From CALARM01 sp964431735 (GTDB taxonomy: Bacteria > Vulcanimicrobiota > SpSt-956 > JAKJGF01), in NCBI GenBank assembly GCA_964431735.1, contig CAYSLJ010000005.1, positions 1-64,000 on the forward strand: a DNA stretch of 64,000 bases, written 5' to 3'. The notes beneath the pieces are model-generated. The model did not search any database. It had not been told where the DNA came from and saw only the letters and a list, made by a program, of their open reading frames with translations. The stretch's first letter is position 1, and the number at the start of each line of letters is the position of its first letter. Made by a program: the position numbers and the translations under genes. This document shows, one piece after another, positions 37,441 to 45,877 of this stretch.

Positions 37441-38939
37441 ACAAAATCATACAGAGTAAAACCTTTCAACAAATCAGGAGCCAGTTCATAGGCTTTTTTC
37501 AGATCACTTCTGGCTTTTCTGGAGGAACCAAGATACCAGTAACATCTGGCCCTGTAAAAATAAACGCTACCGTCTGTTTCATCCAGTATAAGAGTCTGTG
37601 TATAATAATGAACTGCCATAGTGTAATCACCTGCATAATCGTATCTCCGGGCAAGTTCAAAGAAGAGATGTTTATTGGAAGGATAATAATCAAGCATTTC
37701 TTCAATCAATGAAATAGCATAGGAAGGAACGGCCAGTTTATCATATAAATCTATAAGGTCATAGCATATATCAAGTCTTTTTGGCGCTATTATCCGGGCT
37801 CTTTCAAAGTAATCACGGCTATGATCGTAAAATTTCAATTTACGATAACAATGAGCGGCATTTATAAGTAGTTTATCGGAATCCGGGAACATTGTCAGAC
37901 CATTATTGAAATGTTTCAATGCTTCAGAGGGATTGTCTTCTTCAAGGTAAATCAAACCAAGTTCACAGCAGGCTTTCCATCCTCCTGTACCTCTGTCCAT
38001 AACTGCGAACTGATTGGTGGAAGCAGAAGAAATAGCCTTATTAAAAGCATTTATCGCTTCTTCATTCTGCTTCAGACCGACACAGGCTTTACCGAGATTA
38101 AAATGTGCTTCATAAAACAGAGGGGACAGTTCAATACCTTTTAATGCCTGTTCTTTAGCATCTTCATATCTGCCAAGTCTGCATAGAGCTGCCGCACAGA
38201 GTGAATAACTGGATGGAAGATATACGCTATCTCCGGGATAATCACAGATTTCCTGGGCAGTCTTAAATGATTTTATACAATCTTCCATACGATTCTGAAC
38301 ATAATAAGATACACCGATATTATAATAATTAAAAGGATTCTTAGGATCTTTTTCTATGGATTTAAGAAGAAGATTTATATTTCTTTCACCTTTATTTCTT
38401 TCTTTATGAAGACTGTCCGTATAGCCATGGTGATAAATAACTGCATTACAGACAGCTCTTTTAAAATCACGGTCTTCCTTTGAATATATCTCTTCATGAA
38501 TAAGATTCCTGTAACGTATATCTTCTCTATTCGGGAAAAGTCTTATAATTCTGACTTCTGCAGAATTACCGGGATCTTTACTGTCGTCCAGATAATTTAT
38601 AACCTTCAAAAAATAGGCCGTTCCGTTATCTGATCCTGTGAGGTTTTTTTTTATTTCAGGGATAGTGGTTCTGTCCAGTTCTTCATCGGCATCAAGAACA
38701 AGTATCCAGTCTCCTGTGGCTTTATCAATGGAAACATTCCTTGCAGCAGCAAAATCATCACACCATTGAAAATGATATATTTTTGCTCCGAACTTCCGCG
38801 CTATATCAACAGTTTTATCAGTAGATCCCGTATCAACCAGAATAATTTCCCCGGCAAGTCCTCTGACACTGTTCAGACATGAGCTGAGAAATTTTTCTTC
38901 ATTTCTCGCTATCATACAGAGACTTATAGAAGGATCCAT
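37437..38939 (-). CDS. GT2 glycosyltransferase with C-terminal TPRs (paralogue)
   Basis: The start is ATG at 38939 (GGAAAGG upstream); the frame extends to TTG 38954 but without support. The 500-residue product has the GT2 core at 1-110 (SLCMIARNEEKFLSSC, GEIILVDTGSTDKTVDIA, WILVLDADEELD) and TPRs from about 200 to 490 (NPFNYYNIGVSYY). It shares layout and motifs with the 35.7-37.2 kb gene, so the pair is a tandem duplication. This SunS-like GT2-TPR architecture often modifies peptides or proteins, but the target here is not visible. Confidence 0.88.
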   Translation of the reverse strand: MDPSISLCMIARNEEKFLSSCLNSVRGLAGEIILVDTGSTDKTVDIARKFGAKIYHFQWCDDFAAARNVSIDKATGDWILVLDADEELDRTTIPEIKKNLTGSDNGTAYFLKVINYLDDSKDPGNSAEVRIIRLFPNREDIRYRNLIHEEIYSKEDRDFKRAVCNAVIYHHGYTDSLHKERNKGERNINLLLKSIEKDPKNPFNYYNIGVSYYVQNRMEDCIKSFKTAQEICDYPGDSVYLPSSYSLCAAALCRLGRYEDAKEQALKGIELSPLFYEAHFNLGKACVGLKQNEEAINAFNKAISSASTNQFAVMDRGTGGWKACCELGLIYLEEDNPSEALKHFNNGLTMFPDSDKLLINAAHCYRKLKFYDHSRDYFERARIIAPKRLDICYDLIDLYDKLAVPSYAISLIEEMLDYYPSNKHLFFELARRYDYAGDYTMAVHYYTQTLILDETDGSVYFYRARCYWYLGSSRKARSDLKKAYELAPDLLKGFTLYDFV

Positions 38940-38953
38940 AGGAAACCTTTCCA

Positions 38954-38987
38954 ATCGTGACGCGTGACGCGTGACGCGTGACGCGAG
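38954..38987. repeat. GTGACGC array
   Basis: Four perfect GTGACGC units followed by GAGG, immediately upstream of the GT2-TPR start. Confidence 0.9.
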
Positions 38988-39177
38988 GTTACATATGAGG
39001 CTATGTATAAATTTACTTTCAACATATATTCTGTAATTCCTTCATAAATTATTTAGATAAACTGCATCTGCATAATTTTCATCTAAAGCTTTATTTTACT
39101 GAGGTTCTCATAAATAATACATATATGCTCTCATAATAAGTAACAGGTGACCTGTGATAGTTATTTCCTGACAATCC

Positions 39178-39415
39178 CTAAGTACCGCAACAGGTAAATT
39201 GGTACAAAAAAAAATATGGCACTCACTCCTGTCCCTGGCCGGGCTCTGGAGGAAAAGATATGCCGTATTAAAAGAGAGTTATAAATTATATAGATGCAAA
39301 ATATTAAACGTCTAAAAAACCAGTTTGTCACGCAACAGGATCATATATTTTCCGGAAGAGTCCGGCCAGGGACAGGTTTTAATATGGGTACTAACTTATT
39401 TGGAGCGGTACTAAG
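39178..39415. mobile_element. MITE-like element, copy A
   Basis: A ~238-bp unit with imperfect terminal inverted repeats of about 45-60 bp: the left arm begins CTAAGTACCGCAACAGG and runs to CTCCTGTCCCTGGCC; the right arm, read on the other strand, begins CTTAGTACCGCTCC and runs to CCTGTCCCTGGCC. The centre contains TTAAAAGAGAGTTATAAATT. It is nearly identical in inverted orientation to 45516-45753. No transposase is encoded. Confidence 0.85.
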
Positions 39416-39461
39416 AGACTGTAAAAAAATAACCCTGGCAAATTGTCAGAACGGTTATTAT

Positions 39462-39494
39462 CCTCGCGTAACGCGTCACGCGTTACGCGTTACG
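39462..39494. repeat. GTRACGC array beside MITE copy A
   Basis: A four- to five-unit array follows the element's right end after a conserved spacer (GACTGTAAAAAAATAACC...). The same order of element end, spacer, array, then GATACAAACTGTAACTAT is found at 45741-45850. Confidence 0.88.
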
Positions 39495-39528
39495 ATACAA
39501 ACTGTAACTATCAACCCCTGAGAGAAAA

Positions 39529-39562
39529 ATAAAACAGGGGTTTCAACAAAACCCCTGTTTTA
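39529..39562 (-). terminator. Rho-independent terminator of the MGKIG/propeller operon
   Basis: AAAACAGGGGTTT and AAACCCCTGTTTT form a 13-bp stem. On the minus strand it is followed by ATTTTTCTCT, about 20 bases after the last stop. Confidence 0.92.
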
Positions 39563-39580
39563 TTAAATTACCGTTTTAAT

Positions 39581-40429
39581 TTAGAAGCCGAACCCCTGCT
39601 GCATACCCATACCGGGCATCTGCTGTCCCATTCCCGGAACCTGCTGTCCCATACCGAGACCGGGGTTCATACCTGCCATCTGTCCACCGCCCTGACTCAT
39701 CTGAAGTGACTGCTGACCCAATTGCTGGGAAAGCTGAACCTTCTGAGAGGTCTTGGGAGGCATATTTCCTCCCTGTCCCTGAACCATCTGAAGCTGTTGT
39801 AATGAGGTCTGAAGCATCTGAGGATTCTGTGACGGTTTTGCCTGAGGAGGTTGAAGGCCCTGTACCTGCTGCTGGCCCTGCTGACCCTGCTGCTGTCCGC
39901 CGGCCTGCTGATTAAGATATTGATCTACCTGCTGTGGATTTACGCCGCTGAGCTGTAACACCTGATTTGCAATCTGCTCTGCCTGCTGTGCAGCCTGTGC
40001 ATCCTGTGCCTGATTGGCTTTGCCTGCTTCCTGTGGTTTTTCACCACCGCCACCTTCACCGCCGCAGCCGCCGGCTTCTTCAGGTTTCTTCTCTTCTTCA
40101 CCTTCTTTGGCTTTCATAAGCTCTTCCAGGGCTTTCTTTATCTCATCTAGCTTCTGATCTGTACTTGCATTTGCTCCTGACGCATCAGCACCGGAAGCAT
40201 CTTTTGTTTTGGCATCATCGCTGACTTCAGCTTTATCTTTAACCTTTTCATCAGCTTTTGTTTCATCGGCTTTTTTAGGATCTTTAGTTTCCTTTGTATC
40301 TTTTGCGTCTTTTGTCGCTTCTGTCTTCTTAGTATCCTTCTGAGCCTCCATCTTTTTCGGGGTCTGAGTCTTCTTTGCTGTTGATGTCTTACTTACATTT
40401 TTACTTGTGCTTGAACCTATTTTACCCAT
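39581..40429 (-). CDS. MGKIG-type low-complexity protein, short paralogue
   Basis: I recognise no family. The 282-residue protein opens with MGKIGSSTSK and a Ser/Thr/Lys tract, then repetitive lysine/aspartate/threonine-rich sequence (KDTKKTEATKDAKDTKETKD), a short acidic helix LDEIKKALEELMKAKEG near residue 100, a Gly/Cys patch (GGCGGEGGGGEK), and a C-terminal half dominated by Gln, Met, Gly and Pro (QQAGGQQQGQQGQQQ, PGMGQQMPGMGMQQ). There is no signal peptide or membrane span. AAGGAG before the ATG matches its neighbour. It is the last gene of the operon, before a terminator. Composition suggests an intrinsically disordered, perhaps self-associating protein. Confidence 0.8.
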   Translation of the reverse strand: MGKIGSSTSKNVSKTSTAKKTQTPKKMEAQKDTKKTEATKDAKDTKETKDPKKADETKADEKVKDKAEVSDDAKTKDASGADASGANASTDQKLDEIKKALEELMKAKEGEEEKKPEEAGGCGGEGGGGEKPQEAGKANQAQDAQAAQQAEQIANQVLQLSGVNPQQVDQYLNQQAGGQQQGQQGQQQVQGLQPPQAKPSQNPQMLQTSLQQLQMVQGQGGNMPPKTSQKVQLSQQLGQQSLQMSQGGGQMAGMNPGLGMGQQVPGMGQQMPGMGMQQGFGF

Positions 40430-40496
40430 TAATATACACTCCTTTCAAATTTTCGAACTGATGTTATATCAGGGAAACATCCCCTGTTTTTTTATT

Positions 40497-41573
40497 TTAA
40501 AATCCCATTCCCATAGGATTTGCACCCATCATATTTCCCATACCGGGAACTACCTGTCCCGGCTGCATTCCCTGCATTCCGGCCATTCCCTGCTGCTGGC
40601 CCATTGCCCCTCCACCTGCCTGCATGGCCATCTGTAATTTCTGCTTTAATTGCGGTGTCTGTGGCTGCCATCCCTGTCCCTGGGCAGACTGTAAATCTGT
40701 TTGTAACTGCTGTTTGGCCTGAACAATATTACCGCCGCCCTGCTGCATTCCACCCATTCCGGGCATTCCACCCATTCCGGGCATTCCACCCATTCCGGGC
40801 TGTTGCATTCCGCCACCCATTGCCTGCATTCCGCCGCCTATTCCCTGAACTGCCTGTCCCGGTTGCATTCCGCCACCCATCATATTATTCATTCCGTTCA
40901 TACCCTGCATACCGGGTACCATACCGCCCATACCTGCTGCCTGCAGTACTCTATCGCAATCTGCATTAATAATCATATCCCAGTCCTGTTTACCCTGGTT
41001 GGGATTCATCTGACCTCCCTGCGCTCCTCCGGCCTGAGGCGCTCCACCGCCGGCACCTGCTTCTTTACCTTTTTCGCCGCCGCCGCCTTCGCCGCCGCCG
41101 CCGCCACATTTTCCTCCCCCTTCGCCGCCTGCTTCCTGAGCTTTATCCTGTTTGGCAGCGTCTTCCAGAGCTTTCAGGATATCATCCAATTTTTTATCAT
41201 CAATACCGGATGTCTGTCCTGTACTTGCATCTGCCCCTGTGGTCTGAGTTCCACTGGTGTTTGCACCTGAAACATTGGCACCTGAAGTAGTTGCACCGGA
41301 TGTTTCACCCGGTTTTGTTTCAGAGCCTTCTTTTCCTTCTTTGATTTCTTTTTTAGCATCATCGGAAAGTTTTGTTTCTTCACCTTTTTTCGCTTCTTTT
41401 CCTTCTTTAGACTTCTCTGCTGATTTAGTCTTTTCTGATGCTTTAGTTTTTTCTGATGCTTTAGTCTTTTCTGATGCTTTAGGTTTCTGAGTTTTTGATG
41501 TCTGAGATTTCTTTGAAGAAGAAGATTTCGCTCTACTGGATGAACTTGATTTACTTCCGCCTATTTTTCCCAT
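40497..41573 (-). CDS. MGKIG-type low-complexity protein, long paralogue
   Basis: The 358-residue protein shares with the next gene the start (MGKIGGSKSS), the matching leader sequence, the order of regions and the short helix (LDDILKALEDAAKQDKAQEAGGEGGG near residue 135, with Cys in the Gly patch). The Lys-rich part has four KASEKTKASEK-type repeats. The C-terminal part is Gly/Met/Gln-rich with PGMGGMPGMGGMPGMGG repeats. No known domain, signal or membrane segment is seen. The two genes are an evident tandem duplication that kept architecture while the tails diverged. Function is unknown; disordered scaffold or condensate-forming roles are speculation. Confidence 0.82.
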   Translation of the reverse strand: MGKIGGSKSSSSSRAKSSSSKKSQTSKTQKPKASEKTKASEKTKASEKTKSAEKSKEGKEAKKGEETKLSDDAKKEIKEGKEGSETKPGETSGATTSGANVSGANTSGTQTTGADASTGQTSGIDDKKLDDILKALEDAAKQDKAQEAGGEGGGKCGGGGGEGGGGEKGKEAGAGGGAPQAGGAQGGQMNPNQGKQDWDMIINADCDRVLQAAGMGGMVPGMQGMNGMNNMMGGGMQPGQAVQGIGGGMQAMGGGMQQPGMGGMPGMGGMPGMGGMQQGGGNIVQAKQQLQTDLQSAQGQGWQPQTPQLKQKLQMAMQAGGGAMGQQQGMAGMQGMQPGQVVPGMGNMMGANPMGMGF

Positions 41574-41715
41574 TAAATAACACTCTCCTTAATATAAGGT
41601 TTTATTCTTTACAAAAATAGCTGTTGTTAAAATATTACTTTTCTACCTGTTACGTATTATCACTACATTATCTGAAAATGTAAAGGGAATTTTATAAGAT
41701 ATTTTTTAAAAAAAT

Positions 41716-43482
41716 TTATTTTACTTCCATGAAACAGTATATATAACCGCTGGTACAGGTGACAAAAAGAAAATTTTTATATTCTGATGAAATATTAAAA
41801 TATTTAACACTCCATAAAAGTCTTGTTAAATCAAAACTATATGATTCTATAAAACCGCAATTATTCAATATATATATTTTATTTCCATAAATATTAAATG
41901 ATTTTTCTTTAAAATCAGGGAAAGGAAATTTAAGATTATGAATAGTTTTACCTGATAAAACCAGGGGGGAAGATCTGACAGGACTTCCTGTATCAAAATT
42001 CCATAACACATGACCGTTCTGTAATTTTAAAACAAAAATCTCTCCCTTACTGTTAGAGGCATATACTCTGTCATTAAAGATTACAGGATAACCGCCCATA
42101 GACCAGTTATCTCCCAGGCAGGTCTGCCATAAAATTTTGCCTTTTCTGTTTAAACAAAATATAAAATCAGATGAAGCAGAAACTATAATTTTATCACCTT
42201 TTATCACAGGAGTGGAATAGTACAGAGAAGAAAGTTTTCTCCTCCATAATTCACTGCCCTTAATTATATCAATCGAATAAAAAGAACCGTCAGAAAAAAA
42301 ACAGACTGTGCCACTATCATCATCAAGAGCCATACCATTTATAATTCCGTAAGATAATCTCCATTTAATAGCACCGGCCATATCCAGACAATAAACAGAC
42401 CCGTCCGTAGAGGCAAATATTATAAGCTTATAAGCTGCAGAAATTACAGGAGTGGCTCTGATACCGGACTCTGAAATAAAGGTCCATATAACATGTCCTT
42501 TCATGGCATCGATGGCATATAAAAAACCGGTTCCGTCACAGCATAGTCCGCCGGTAAAAATTATCTTTCCATCACAGGACATAACAGGAGAAAAAGTATC
42601 TGTAAGAGAGACTTCTTTAAATTTCCAGAGGAGATTTCCCTTTACAGCTCCAAGACAGTAGAGGGAACCATCACAGGAAGAAAAATAAACTCTCCCTTTT
42701 CTGACCAGCAGGTCTGTAAAAACAGGTTTTCTGTCACAGGTATCAAAAGACCAGCACAGAGTTCCTGACTGATTGAGTGCCAGAAGGTGCCCGAAATCAC
42801 TGCCGAGAAAAATTTTTTTATCCGAAAACACTGGAGAAGGTGCCGGGCTCCTGTTATATATGCCTGAATTAACGGCGCCGGCCTGCCAGCACATGGAATA
42901 AAGATCTGTTCTGTCAGGATATGATGGTTTCAGAGACAGTTCTTTTACAGTAAATATATAATGGAGCGGTATATTTAATTTCTTCAGGTATTCAACACCT
43001 TTACTTTCAAAATTAAGTATGGAAAGAAAGGCAACTGTAATACATCTTTCCAGGGAAAGAAGTTTTATAGCCTCCAGTGCCGAATCTCCTGAGTTTATAG
43101 CATCATCAACTATAATAACGGTAGAGTCCTTCTTCAAAGGCCCTTCTATCTGTCTCTGAAGGCCGTTTACTTTAGGTTTTTTCCTTATATAAAGTCCTTT
43201 AACAGGAGAACCTTTGAGATGGCTCAGAAGAACTATCTGGGAAGCAATAAATCCTCCTGTTATGGCAGGCCCTGCTATATAGTCAGGTTTATAGACTTCT
43301 ATCCATTCCATGAAAATTTCTGCTATTATATTGGAATAATAAGGGTCTAACATTTCTTCCCTCATATCAATAGTCCAGCCTGCAGGCCTTCTGGAGCCTC
43401 GAAGAAGCCCCTGATTCCATTTAATACTGTTATTTAATATTCTTTCATAAAGTATTTTTTTATTTTTTTCCATGTCCGACAT
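41716..43482 (-). CDS. Phosphoribosyltransferase domain fused to an eight-repeat propeller
   Basis: Residues 1-200 resemble orotate-type phosphoribosyltransferases: IRKKPKVNGLQRQIEG matches the flexible-loop motif, and VIIVDDAINSGDSALEAI is the PRPP-binding signature (acidic pair intact, glycine pattern altered). Residues about 210-588 hold eight PQQ/BamB-type repeats, each with an xW core such as LCWSFDT, LLWKFKE and VLWNFDTGSP, so a beta-propeller is expected. There is no signal peptide, so it should be cytoplasmic. It lies 17 bases after its paralogue in the same operon. I know no named family with this fusion; a PRPP-ligand sensor or nucleotide-modifying enzyme is possible. Confidence 0.82.
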   Translation of the reverse strand: MSDMEKNKKILYERILNNSIKWNQGLLRGSRRPAGWTIDMREEMLDPYYSNIIAEIFMEWIEVYKPDYIAGPAITGGFIASQIVLLSHLKGSPVKGLYIRKKPKVNGLQRQIEGPLKKDSTVIIVDDAINSGDSALEAIKLLSLERCITVAFLSILNFESKGVEYLKKLNIPLHYIFTVKELSLKPSYPDRTDLYSMCWQAGAVNSGIYNRSPAPSPVFSDKKIFLGSDFGHLLALNQSGTLCWSFDTCDRKPVFTDLLVRKGRVYFSSCDGSLYCLGAVKGNLLWKFKEVSLTDTFSPVMSCDGKIIFTGGLCCDGTGFLYAIDAMKGHVIWTFISESGIRATPVISAAYKLIIFASTDGSVYCLDMAGAIKWRLSYGIINGMALDDDSGTVCFFSDGSFYSIDIIKGSELWRRKLSSLYYSTPVIKGDKIIVSASSDFIFCLNRKGKILWQTCLGDNWSMGGYPVIFNDRVYASNSKGEIFVLKLQNGHVLWNFDTGSPVRSSPLVLSGKTIHNLKFPFPDFKEKSFNIYGNKIYILNNCGFIESYSFDLTRLLWSVKYFNISSEYKNFLFVTCTSGYIYCFMEVK

Positions 43483-43499
43483 ATATACAGATACACGTC

Positions 43500-45305
43500 C
43501 TATCTATAAGTTTCCACAAAACAATAAAGATAACCGTCATTCGAGCTTACGAGCAAAGTATTACTGTAAGGAGGTATTTCTTCCTGCAAAGAATAAACAC
43601 TCCATAGTAATACTGTGGCATCACTGTTAAATATATGTGTAAGACCTCCAGGCCCCGGATAATAGAGCCTGTCACCTCTGATATTAAAAGTATTTTTCTT
43701 TAATTTTCTCTGATTACATGCAGGTTTATCTACAGATATTCTGGCAGACGGGAATATTCCGCATGGTGCCATGACAGGTCCTCCTGTTTTAAAAGACCAT
43801 AGAATAGAACCGTCATAAAGGTTCATTACATATACCGTTCCTCCGTAACTTCCCGCGTAAATCCTGCCATGTTTTACAACAGGGTAGGCACACATTCTCC
43901 ATTCATCAGACATACACCTCTTCCAGATAATTTTCCCTGTCATTTTATTGAAAGAGAATATATAATCTGCTTCCGTTGCAATAACAACCATATTATGACT
44001 CAGGGCAGGACGGCAGTAAAGCCAGTGACCGACTTTCCTCTTCCATACAACTTCGCCTCTGTTATTCAAACAGTATAAACAGCCATCATAGGAGGTAAAA
44101 TAGCAGTAATCTGTAGCAGGATCTGCCGTTATACCGCCTTTAATATATCCTTCTGTTATAAATCGCCATTTTTCAGTTCCTTCATATAAATCAAGAGCAT
44201 ATACTGTTTTATCCAGGGATCCGACAAAAACAGTATTTGTATTACTGTTAATGCCCGGTTCACATGTAACATATTCACCTGTTTTAAATCTCCATTTAAG
44301 AGTTCCGTCAACACCGTTAAAAGCACAGAGGTCTCCCCCGTGAGAACCGTATTCAATACCGATAAAAAACAGTTCACTGGCCGGATCAAATACAGGAGAA
44401 GAACATCCTACCCAGTCACCCCATTTCTGTTTCCACAGGACTTTCCCGGAAGCAGCTTTCAAACAATATGTATACCCGTCATAAGCTCCGAAATAAACCC
44501 TTCCTTTTCTATAAACAGGTGAAACCTGTATGCCTCTGTATGTTTCTCCTACAGGGAAAGACCAGTCAGGGAAACCGTTCGAATGAACAGATATAAAATA
44601 TCCTCTGTCACTTCCGAGGAATATTCTTCCTTCTCCCGGGACAGGGCCGGATTTGGGTGCATAATAAGCTCCGCTGTTAACAGGCCCTCCTTTCCATACA
44701 GGCAAAAACATAGTATTATCTTCCGGTTCACGAGGAGGTTTCATATTAATATCACTGAGAGTAAATATATGATGAAGTGGTATACCCAGTTTCTTTATGT
44801 CCTGTTCGCCGGAAGCCTGAAAGTTGAGTATAACTGCAAGGGCAACAGGTATGCATCTGTGTTTTACAAGCTGTTCTATACATTTTAAGGCTACATCGGA
44901 GGAATTTATAATGTCATCGAGTAAAAGAACTTTAGACCCCTCTAAAAGCTGTCCTTCAATCTGTCTCTGCATGCCATCCGCTTTCGGTTCCCGTCTTATA
45001 TACAGTCCTTTTACAGGAACTCCCCGGATATGACTTAAAAGGACAAGCTGAGAAACAAGACATCCTGAAGCAACGGTCATACCTGCCACATAATCGGGTC
45101 GATATCTCTCAATAAGAGGCATAAAAAGTTGTGAAATAACATGAGCAAGTTCAGGAGTAAGTATGGCTTCTCTCAGATCTACAGTCCAGCCGGCAGGGCT
45201 TCCGTCCATAAGAATACCCTGGCCCCATTTAATTGCATTATCCACTATTTCAGAATAGAGCATTTGTCTATATCTTTCCAGTTTTTTTTCAGATGGCAAT
45301 TTCAT
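43500..45305 (-). CDS. Phosphoribosyltransferase-propeller fusion (first paralogue)
   Basis: This 601-residue protein is colinear with the following gene. Its N-terminal domain has LYIRREPKADGMQRQIEG and the PRPP-loop region VLLLDDIINSSDVALKCI, in which the usual TGG is replaced by NSS, so catalysis may be lost. Eight propeller repeats follow (PDWSFPVGE, VLWKQKWGDW, LKWRFKTGEY, EKWRFITEGY, VVWKRKVGHW, IIWKRCMSDEW, ILWSFKTGGP, LLWSVYSL). It is the first gene of the four-gene operon; the ATG at 45305 has a G-rich ribosome site. No export signal or membrane helix is visible. OPRT identity is by motif, not by a search. Confidence 0.82.
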   Translation of the reverse strand: MKLPSEKKLERYRQMLYSEIVDNAIKWGQGILMDGSPAGWTVDLREAILTPELAHVISQLFMPLIERYRPDYVAGMTVASGCLVSQLVLLSHIRGVPVKGLYIRREPKADGMQRQIEGQLLEGSKVLLLDDIINSSDVALKCIEQLVKHRCIPVALAVILNFQASGEQDIKKLGIPLHHIFTLSDINMKPPREPEDNTMFLPVWKGGPVNSGAYYAPKSGPVPGEGRIFLGSDRGYFISVHSNGFPDWSFPVGETYRGIQVSPVYRKGRVYFGAYDGYTYCLKAASGKVLWKQKWGDWVGCSSPVFDPASELFFIGIEYGSHGGDLCAFNGVDGTLKWRFKTGEYVTCEPGINSNTNTVFVGSLDKTVYALDLYEGTEKWRFITEGYIKGGITADPATDYCYFTSYDGCLYCLNNRGEVVWKRKVGHWLYCRPALSHNMVVIATEADYIFSFNKMTGKIIWKRCMSDEWRMCAYPVVKHGRIYAGSYGGTVYVMNLYDGSILWSFKTGGPVMAPCGIFPSARISVDKPACNQRKLKKNTFNIRGDRLYYPGPGGLTHIFNSDATVLLWSVYSLQEEIPPYSNTLLVSSNDGYLYCFVETYR

Positions 45306-45390
45306 AAAGAATCCCCCCCCTTTTTTCAGTTATCAGTGAGCAGTTATCAGTCAGGGTGACAATTAAATAACTATCTCAAATATATTAAAT

Positions 45391-45461
45391 CGTGACGCGT
45401 AACGCGTAACGCGTGACAGGTGGTTCGTGATGCGTAATGCGTGATACGTGATGCATAGTTT
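45391..45461. repeat. GTRACGC array grading into GTRATGC units
   Basis: Four GTRACGC units are followed by GTGATGC, GTAATGC and GTGATAC variants, showing unit conversion within one tract. Confidence 0.88.
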
Positions 45462-45471
45462 CACCGGTACC

Positions 45472-45497
45472 GGGCGAACCACAGTAGTTCGCCCCTA
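45472..45497. repeat. REP-like palindrome
   Basis: GGGCGAACC and GGTTCGCCC-like arms (the latter reads GTTCGCCCC) surround ACAGTA. A similar palindrome, GGCGAGGCA/TGCCTCGCC, is at 63487-63505. Such hairpins are common REP-like intergenic elements. Confidence 0.7.
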
Positions 45498-45515
45498 CTT
45501 CTCACTTCTCACTAC

Positions 45516-45753
45516 TAAGTACCGCTCCAAATAAGTTAGTACCCATATTAAAACCTGTCCCTGGCCGGACTCTTCCGGAAAAGATATGATCCTGTTGCGT
45601 GACAAACTGGTTTTTTAGACGTTTAATATTTTGCATCTATATAATTTATAACTCTCTTTTAATACGGCATATCTTTTCCTCCAGAGCCCGGCCAGGGACA
45701 GGAGTGAGTGCCATATTTTTTTTGGGTACCTATTTACCTGTTGCGGTACTAAG
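45516..45753. mobile_element. MITE-like element, copy B (inverted)
   Basis: Reverse-complement copy of 39178-39415 with only scattered differences, including the central segment and both terminal arms. The two copies face each other across a 6.1-kb interval containing exactly four genes of one operon. Confidence 0.85.
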
Positions 45754-45799
45754 GGACTGTAAAGAAATAACCCTGGCAAATTATTAGAACGGCTATTAT

Positions 45800-45832
45800 C
45801 CTCGCGTAACGCGTGACGCGTTACGCGTTACG
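45800..45832. repeat. GTRACGC array beside MITE copy B
   Basis: Four to five units, joined to the element by the same spacer as at 39415-39462, lie just after the stop of the kinase-like gene. Confidence 0.88.
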
Positions 45833-45877
45833 ATACAAACTGTAACTATGATGTAGTTATTTCCTAACAACCCCTAA

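Larger units (their letters stand above)
38940..39580. other. Repeat-filled spacer before the MGKIG operon end
   Basis: This 641-base region holds a GTRACGC array (38954-38987), a lone left end of the 105-bp element (39096-39113), the full MITE-like element (39178-39415), another array (39462-39494) and the operon terminator (39529-39562). I see no gene; the 75-codon frame at 39294-39521 is element and repeat sequence. Confidence 0.8.
45306..45877. other. Spacer with heptads, hairpin element and MITE copy B
   Basis: This 572-base stretch contains mixed heptads (45391-45461), a GGGCGAAC/GTTCGCCC palindrome (45472-45497), the inverted MITE-like element (45516-45753) and a further array (45800-45832). 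It must hold the promoter of the propeller operon, but I see no clear -35/-10 pair. The 62-codon frame at 45599-45787 is element sequence. Confidence 0.75.

Noticed and set aside
39294..39521. Short open frames within the MITE-like elements (also 45599-45787)
   Set aside because: They run through element and heptad sequence, lack ribosome binding sites, and the two copies do not encode the same full protein.
40460..40490. CAGGGAAACATCCCCTG hairpin followed by T-run as a terminator between the two MGKIG genes
   Set aside because: The T-run is on the plus strand, opposite to transcription of these genes; on the minus strand it is preceded by A-rich sequence, so it is not a terminator for this operon.
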